From contig JAFAVO010000180.1 of assembly GCA_019242385.1 (NCBI GenBank), forward strand, positions 1-11,374: 11,374 bases of DNA. The letters are read 5' to 3'. The position numbers and the translations under genes were made by a program. Under the pieces are notes generated by a model. The model saw only the letters and a program-made list of their open reading frames with translations, searched no databases and had not been told where the DNA came from. The DNA comes from Gammaproteobacteria bacterium (GTDB lineage: Bacteria; Pseudomonadota; Gammaproteobacteria; Steroidobacterales; Steroidobacteraceae). Positions 7,472 through 11,374 of this stretch are shown piece by piece (within the stretch, counting starts at the first letter, position 1; each line of letters opens with the position of its first letter).

Positions 7472-8881
7472 TCACGCACCCTGCGCCTCCAGCTGCTCGA
7501 GGCGCTCGACCTCGCGGCCGTAGGGTCTGACACCCCGCGAGATGGTGAAGGCCGCGAGCGGCAGCAGAATCGCCGCGGTCAGCACGATGCTCTTCCACAG
7601 GTCGGCGTCGTTGCGGAAGACACGCTGGGTCACGCTGCCGATCATCTGTCCGCCGATGGCTCCAAAGACGATGAACACGAACAGGTAGATGGCCGTCACG
7701 CGGCCGCGCATCTCGTTCGGCGTGATGCGCTGAACCGCAGCGTTCTGCGGCACCGCCGAAGCGAGCGCGCACGCTCCGCCGGCGGCGACGCACAGGAGCG
7801 CCAGCTCTCCCGTGGGCATGAAGGGAGCGGCAAGCTCGAACGGCACGATGAGAGCAAAAAGTATGGCGGCGGCGCGCACGTTGGCGTCCTGGTAGCGCTT
7901 GGCGAGCCGTTCGGTAAACACCGTGCCAACGAAGGCTCCCAGCAGCCACGAGATCGCGATCACGATGCCGAGCCAACTGCCAATGCGCTGCGGACTCCAG
8001 CCGTAGGTGCGCGCGAGGAACGCCGGCCGCCAGACTCCGAGTCCCTGAAACTCCGTGGCGCTGAAGGCGAGGCCGATGAAGAGCGGCAGGTATACCGCCT
8101 TACGCGCCCAGATCTCGCGAAACACGGCACTCCACGGCACCACCTGCGCTTGCCCGCTGATCCCGCGGCGCGGCGGCTCCTGTGCGAGCAGCAACAGCGC
8201 CGCAATAGCCAAGCCCGGAGCGCCGACCATCATGAGCACCCACTGCCACCCGTGGATGGTGAGTCCCATCCAGTGCGTCACCGGCCACGCCGACACCATG
8301 GTGAGCAGCACTCCGCCGAGGGCGAAGCCGAGCACGTTGCCGCTGATGAAGCCGAGCTGCAGGAAGCCTATGGCGCGCGGCAGCCGCGCGGGCGGGAAAT
8401 AATCCGCCAGCATCGAGTACGAGCCCGGGGCGTGCGCGGAGCCGCCCGCGCCCACCAGCATGCGGCTCATGAACAGCTGCACGAAATTCTGCGCGAGCCC
8501 GCCGAGCGCGGTGATGCCACCAATCAGCGTGATGCCGCCGGCGAGCACGTACTTGCGCGGAAAGATGTCGACCAGGTAGGCGAGCGGAATACCGACCAGC
8601 ACGTAGAAGATGATGTTGGCGGGCCCGAGCAGGAACCCCAGCTGCTCATCCGTCAGGTGGAAATCCTGCTTGATGGGCTGGGCCATCATGCTGAAGATCG
8701 TGGCGTCGAGGAAATTCAGCGCCGTGGCGAGGATGATCACGAACAGCCCGTAGTAGGCGGCGCCGCGCGCCGGCCACGGCTGGGCCTGCGGGGTCGCAGC
8801 GGGCGCCATCGCCGCCGCAGCTGCTGCCGCAGTTCCTGCATCCGCAGCGGCGCCTGCCTCTGCGGGTAGTTGCGCGACCAT
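7472..8881 (-). CDS. MFS transporter, Spinster-like, with alanine-rich N-terminal tail
   Basis: First gene of the minus-strand operon; predicted inner-membrane carrier of 469 residues. The transporter fold starts near residue 42 (YYGLFVIILATALNFLD), followed by a degenerate motif A at about 97-110 (GIPLAYLVDIFPRK). A cytoplasmic loop near 233-255 and the second half follow, with PNEMRGRVTAIYLF near 388-400. Residues about 8-31 are almost entirely Ala with Gly and Met, a low-complexity tail not needed for the fold. The ATG at 8881 is preceded by GGGGGAG about 5 nt upstream, a strong ribosome site, so the tail is probably translated. M25 is a possible internal start but lacks a comparable site. 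Substrate is unknown; the operon with aldehyde dehydrogenase and ligW points to an aromatic compound. A 19-bp inverted repeat lies 40 bp upstream. Confidence 0.87.
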   Translation of the reverse strand: MVAQLPAEAGAAADAGTAAAAAAAMAPAATPQAQPWPARGAAYYGLFVIILATALNFLDATIFSMMAQPIKQDFHLTDEQLGFLLGPANIIFYVLVGIPLAYLVDIFPRKYVLAGGITLIGGITALGGLAQNFVQLFMSRMLVGAGGSAHAPGSYSMLADYFPPARLPRAIGFLQLGFISGNVLGFALGGVLLTMVSAWPVTHWMGLTIHGWQWVLMMVGAPGLAIAALLLLAQEPPRRGISGQAQVVPWSAVFREIWARKAVYLPLFIGLAFSATEFQGLGVWRPAFLARTYGWSPQRIGSWLGIVIAISWLLGAFVGTVFTERLAKRYQDANVRAAAILFALIVPFELAAPFMPTGELALLCVAAGGACALASAVPQNAAVQRITPNEMRGRVTAIYLFVFIVFGAIGGQMIGSVTQRVFRNDADLWKSIVLTAAILLPLAAFTISRGVRPYGREVERLEQLEAQGA

Positions 8882-9025
8882 CGTACTCCCCCTCGGGCGC
8901 CGCGCTTTGCCAGCGCCAGACTGTATGTGTTAGATACAATATGACTCAGGGCGTTTTGTCCAGCGCTTTGTGAGCGCGCCGCGCCGGCCGCATCCGGCGG
9001 GGTCGTTGCTACGGGGGACCGCGGC
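8882..9025. promoter_or_regulatory. Divergent intergenic control region
   Basis: This 144-bp spacer separates the operon starting with the MFS gene at 8881 (minus) from the SDR-VOC operon starting at 9026 (plus). It is AT-richer around 8921-8943, where an inverted repeat lies. A plus-strand TACAAT at 8935-8940 matches five of six positions of a -10 box, without a good -35 at 17 bp. If used, it leaves an SDR leader of about 80 nt containing a 6-bp GC hairpin (8982-8987 with 8994-8999, 6-nt loop). GGGGGA precedes the SDR ATG, and GGGGGAG precedes the MFS ATG on the other strand. I see no riboswitch-like structure. Confidence 0.6.
8921..8939. promoter_or_regulatory. Candidate operator related to the one at 1746-1764
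   Basis: CTGTATGTGTTAGATACAA is an inverted repeat with perfect TGTAT (8922-8926) and ATACA (8934-8938) arms, plus an inner T/A match. It agrees with the marR-dioxygenase repeat at 12 of 19 aligned positions and ends in the same TACAA. It overlaps the candidate -10 of the SDR operon and lies 40 bp from the MFS start. A shared MarR regulator is inferred; a site for an unlinked TetR- or GntR-type protein is the alternative. Confidence 0.5.
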
Positions 9026-9934
9026 ATGCAGAACCTGCCAGGCAAGACCGCATTCGTGACCGGAGGCGCCAGCGGCATCGGGCTCGGCATTGCCAAGGCC
9101 CTGCTCCGGGCCGGCATGAATGTCGTCATCGCCGACATCCGCCCCGACCACCTCGCGCAGGCGAGCGCGGAGCTCGGTACACCCGCGCGCGTGCTGGCGC
9201 TGCAGCTCGATGTGACCGACCGCGCGGCCTACGCACGCGCCGCCGACGCGGCCGAGGCGCGCTTCGGCAAGATCCACCTCCTCTGCAACAACGCCGGCGT
9301 CGCGGTCGTCGGACCGACGGAGCTCGCGACTTTCGCCGACTGGGACTGGGTGCTCGGGGTGAACCTCGGCGGCGTGGTCAATGGCATCGTGACCATCCTG
9401 CCGCGCATCCTCGGGCACGGCGAGGGCGGTCACATCGTCAATACCTCCTCGATGTCCGGGCTGGTTCCCCACGGCGGCGCCACGATCTACGGCACCTCCA
9501 AGGGAGCGGTGCTCAGCATGATGGAGTGCATGCGACCCGAGCTCGAGTCGCGCGGGGTCATCTGCTCCGCCTTCTGCCCGGGCGCGGTGCAGTCGAACAT
9601 CGCCGAGGCGGGCAAGACCCGGCCGGCCGCGCTCGGCGACTCCGGTTACGGCGAGGCCGACAAGCGCCGCCAGCAGAACACCAGCTTCTTCCATCTGTTC
9701 CGCAGCAAGGAGGAAGTGGGTGAGCGTGTGCTGCAGGGGATCCTGAACGACGAGTTGTACATCCTGACTCACAGCGAGTTCCGCCAGGGCGTCGAGGAGC
9801 GCGCCCAGGCCATGTGCGCCGCCGTCCCCGACCTGCCGGAGAACGAGGAGTACAAGCGCACCTTCAGCTTTCTGTTTCGCAATCCGATACACAGCGCCGA
9901 GGCGGCACGCCAGCACAAGCGGGGCAAGACATGA
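9026..9934 (+). CDS. Short-chain dehydrogenase/reductase, LigD/LigL-like (possible C-alpha dehydrogenase)
   Basis: NAD-dependent classical SDR of 302 residues, predicted to oxidise a benzylic secondary alcohol. The Rossmann glycine motif TGGASGIG is at 12-19, and D37 at the end of beta-2 suggests NAD over NADP. NNAG is at 88-91, with N113, S142, Y155 and K159 forming the catalytic tetrad. After the core, QSNIAEAGKTRPAALGDSGY (189-208) closely resembles the substrate loop I recall in Sphingobium LigD, the arylglycerol-beta-aryl-ether C-alpha dehydrogenase. The C-terminal region (ILTHSEFRQGVEERAQAM, 246-263) also fits that group. GGGGGA precedes the ATG. Its stop overlaps the next SDR start in ATGA, so translation is probably coupled. 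The substrate could be any arylpropane-type alcohol; no glutathione-dependent etherase genes are present to prove an ether pathway. Confidence 0.87.
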   Translation: MQNLPGKTAFVTGGASGIGLGIAKALLRAGMNVVIADIRPDHLAQASAELGTPARVLALQLDVTDRAAYARAADAAEARFGKIHLLCNNAGVAVVGPTELATFADWDWVLGVNLGGVVNGIVTILPRILGHGEGGHIVNTSSMSGLVPHGGATIYGTSKGAVLSMMECMRPELESRGVICSAFCPGAVQSNIAEAGKTRPAALGDSGYGEADKRRQQNTSFFHLFRSKEEVGERVLQGILNDELYILTHSEFRQGVEERAQAMCAAVPDLPENEEYKRTFSFLFRNPIHSAEAARQHKRGKT

Positions 9935-10830
9935 AGGACTTTGCAGGCCGGACCGCCTTCGTCACCGGCGGCGCGAACGGCGTCGGGCTCGGTCTGGCCC
10001 GCGCGCTGCTCGCAGAAGGGTGCAACGTCGCCATCGCCGACATCCGGCCGCCGCACATCGAGACCGCGCTCGAGACGCTCGACAACCCGCGCGCCATGGG
10101 CGTGGTGGTCGATGTGTCCTCGCGTGCCGATGTGGCGCGCGCGGCGGAGGCGGTGGAAGCCAGGTTCGGCGTGGTCACGCTGCTTTTCAACAACGCCGGC
10201 GTCAACCTGTTCCAGTCCATCGAGGAGTCGAGCTACGACGACTGGGACTGGATCATGGGGGTGAACCTTCACGGGCCGATCAACGGCGTCATGACCTTCG
10301 TTCCGCGCATGATCCGCGCCGGGCAGGGCGGCTATGTGGTCAACACCGCCTCGATGGCCGGCCTGCTCGCGGCCGGAGTCTGCGGCATCTACAACACCAC
10401 CAAGTTCGCGGTGCGCGGCCTCTCCGGCTCCTTGCGCGCGAGCCTGGCGCCGCACGGTATCGGGGTGTCGGTGCTATGCCCGGGCCTGGTCAAGTCCTAT
10501 ATCTACGCGAGCGATGAGATCCGCCCGGAAGCACTGAAGGCGGGCGCCAAGCCGGTGAACAGCGAGTTCGTGCAGCGGCTCGCGCAGGTGCACGAGTTCG
10601 GCATGGAGCCGGAGGTGATCGCGGCAAGGGTACTCGAGGCCATGCGCGAGGATCGCTTCCATATCTTCCCGCATCCCGAGTTTCGGGAGGAGCTCGCCGA
10701 GGTGTTCGGGGAGATCCTCGCCGACTTCCGCGACTATCCGCCCGACCCGGGCCACGCGCAGCGTGTCGATTTCGAGAAAACCCGCCGCGAAAGCTACCGC
10801 AAGCAGCGGCGGGGATTGAAGGAGACCTGA
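9931..10830 (+). CDS. Second LigD-like short-chain dehydrogenase/reductase, tandem paralogue
   Basis: NAD-dependent classical SDR of 299 residues. I chose the ATG at 9931 because it overlaps the preceding stop in ATGA and starts MKDFAGRTAFVTGG; a longer version would extend into the first SDR in another frame. It has TGGANGVG at 12-19, D37, NNAG at 87-90, N112, and catalytic S141, Y154 and K158. NNAGVN and SYDDWDWIMGVNLHG (101-115) resemble LigD strongly. It shares the general pattern of the first SDR across the Rossmann core but differs in the substrate loop (KSYIYASDEIRPEALKAG, 188-205, instead of the SNIAEA type) and in a charged C-terminal tail (about 276-299, rich in Arg and Lys). This suggests an old duplication with diverged substrate or stereochemical preference. 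It lies in an operon with the VOC gene 3 nt downstream. Confidence 0.87.
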   Translation: MKDFAGRTAFVTGGANGVGLGLARALLAEGCNVAIADIRPPHIETALETLDNPRAMGVVVDVSSRADVARAAEAVEARFGVVTLLFNNAGVNLFQSIEESSYDDWDWIMGVNLHGPINGVMTFVPRMIRAGQGGYVVNTASMAGLLAAGVCGIYNTTKFAVRGLSGSLRASLAPHGIGVSVLCPGLVKSYIYASDEIRPEALKAGAKPVNSEFVQRLAQVHEFGMEPEVIAARVLEAMREDRFHIFPHPEFREELAEVFGEILADFRDYPPDPGHAQRVDFEKTRRESYRKQRRGLKET

Positions 10831-10833
10831 GGC

Positions 10834-11232
10834 GTGCGCGTCGAGGCGCTCGATCACGTCAACATCATCAGCGCGGATCTCGAGGGCACCGTGCGCTTCT
10901 ATGCGCAGCTCCTCGACCTCGAGCCGCGCGACGCCCCGCCGCCGCTGACGCACGCGAATGCGCGCTGGATGTACGACCACTCCGGGCGTGCCCTGGTGCA
11001 CATCAACAGCCTCGAGTGCCCGCGCGCCTTCGATCGGGCGGTCAGCCCCGGGCCCACCGGGGCGTTGCACCACGTGGCCTTGCGGTGCTCCGGCTACGAG
11101 GAGCTGCGGGCGCGCCTGGCACGGCGCGGACTCGATCATCAGGTCAACCTGGTGAGCGCGATAGGTCTCAGGCAGATCTTCCTGCTCGATCCGAACCAGG
11201 TGTTGCTCGAGCTGAATTTCTTCGGCGACTGA
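10834..11232 (+). CDS. Single-domain VOC-superfamily metalloprotein (glyoxalase/dioxygenase-like fold)
   Basis: Small cytosolic protein of 132 residues with the paired beta-alpha-beta-beta-beta modules of the vicinal oxygen chelate fold. Potential metal ligands are H8 (LDHVNI), H56 (VHINS), H80 (HHVALR) and E126 (LELNFF), spaced as in glyoxalase I-type proteins, so it looks competent to bind a divalent metal. The start is GTG at 10834, 3 nt after the SDR stop, with GGAG about 10 nt upstream. Being third in an operon with two LigD-like SDRs suggests it acts on, or protects against, a product of side-chain oxidation. Isomerase, glyoxalase or extradiol-type chemistry cannot be separated by sequence reading. 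It is too short to be a typical two-domain extradiol ring-cleavage dioxygenase. Confidence 0.82.
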   Translation: MRVEALDHVNIISADLEGTVRFYAQLLDLEPRDAPPPLTHANARWMYDHSGRALVHINSLECPRAFDRAVSPGPTGALHHVALRCSGYEELRARLARRGLDHQVNLVSAIGLRQIFLLDPNQVLLELNFFGD

Positions 11233-11247
11233 TGCGCATCGCTCAGC

Positions 11248-11374
11248 CTACGAGCGATCGCGGGGACGGGGCGCTCCGCCAGCGGAAAACATCCGCACAG
11301 CGGCGTAGCTCGCCGCCAGGCTGAAAGTGAGCACCGCGATCGCGATCACCAGCCAGGGCGAGGTGTGATCGTAG
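11248..11374 (-). CDS. C-terminal fragment of a probable membrane transporter, truncated by right window edge
   Basis: Read on the complementary strand, the last bases encode about 41 residues ending at a TAG (11250-11248). They open with YDHTSPW and a hydrophobic helix (LVIAIAVLTFSLAASYAA), then a short polar Arg/Pro-rich tail. A final transmembrane helix after a Y-D-x-T-x-x-W/Y motif is common at the C-terminus of MFS carriers, which would make a fourth carrier in this window. It converges on the VOC gene with a 15-bp gap. The piece is too short for a firm family call, and another integral membrane protein is possible. Confidence 0.5.
   Translation of the reverse strand, partial: YDHTSPWLVIAIAVLTFSLAASYAAVRMFSAGGAPRPRDRS

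Noticed and set aside
7460..8869. 469-codon plus-strand open frame opposite the MFS gene
   Set aside because: Antisense to a clear transporter. Its translation is His/Arg/Gln-rich low complexity with no family signature.
8941..8973. Ten-codon ORF (MTQGVLSSAL) in the SDR leader
   Set aside because: It has no ribosome site and begins immediately after the candidate -10, so the transcript would probably start within it.
9814..9930. 39-residue N-terminal extension of the second SDR
   Set aside because: It overlaps the first SDR out of frame. The ATG at 9931 gives the usual SDR start a few residues before the glycine motif.
9026..11232. A complete glutathione-dependent beta-aryl-ether cleavage operon
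   Set aside because: LigD-like SDRs suggested it, but no glutathione transferase gene (LigE, LigF or LigG type) is present in the window.
11335..11350. CGCGATCGCGATC repeat near the right edge
   Set aside because: It falls within the coding sequence of the terminal membrane helix (Ile-Ala repeats) and is explained by codon choice.

Overview
This 11.4 kb window looks like part of a catabolic island for lignin-derived or related phenolic aromatics in a high-GC Gram-negative bacterium. By eye it is about two-thirds G+C, gene-dense and short on intergenic DNA. The family mix (lignostilbene-type dioxygenase, LigW-type decarboxylase, LigD/LigL-type short-chain dehydrogenases, AAHS-type and Spinster-like MFS carriers, a MarR regulator) is best known from sphingomonads such as Sphingobium and Novosphingobium. 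Another pseudomonadotal lineage is possible; nothing here fixes the genus. I see no tRNA, rRNA, CRISPR array, insertion sequence or phage gene.

Layout. (A) 1-1727, minus strand: a MarR regulator followed by an aromatic-acid MFS permease that runs off the left edge. (B) 1790-3256, plus strand: a carotenoid-oxygenase-family gene diverging from marR across a 62-bp spacer. Its residues F59, Y101 and K134 match the phenol-binding set of 4-hydroxystilbene (lignostilbene) dioxygenases. (C) 3257-3340: a convergent gap with a strong, partly alternative hairpin. (D) 8881-3341, minus strand: a tightly packed four-gene operon, MFS carrier > aldehyde dehydrogenase > LigW-type 5-carboxyvanillate decarboxylase > second MFS carrier. 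Its last three genes start with GTG and are spaced or overlapped for translational coupling. (E) 9026-11232, plus strand: an operon diverging from D, with two tandem LigD-like SDRs overlapping by ATGA and a VOC metalloprotein. (F) 11248-11374, minus strand: the C-terminal tail of a probable membrane carrier entering from the right.

Working model (inference). Carriers import aromatic acids or dimers. The SDR pair oxidises benzylic alcohol side chains, possibly with complementary stereopreference. The dioxygenase splits a 4-hydroxystilbene interunit bond into two aromatic aldehydes. The aldehyde dehydrogenase makes the acids, and LigW decarboxylates a 5-carboxylated product to vanillate. This order would suit dimers whose ring carries a carbon substituent at C5 (beta-5/phenylcoumaran-derived stilbenes, or 5,5'-biaryl products). 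O-demethylation, ring cleavage and any glutathione-dependent ether cleavage must be encoded elsewhere. Both divergent promoters (1728-1789 and 8882-9025) carry a 19-bp inverted repeat with a partly shared pattern, so the local MarR protein may control all three divisions.
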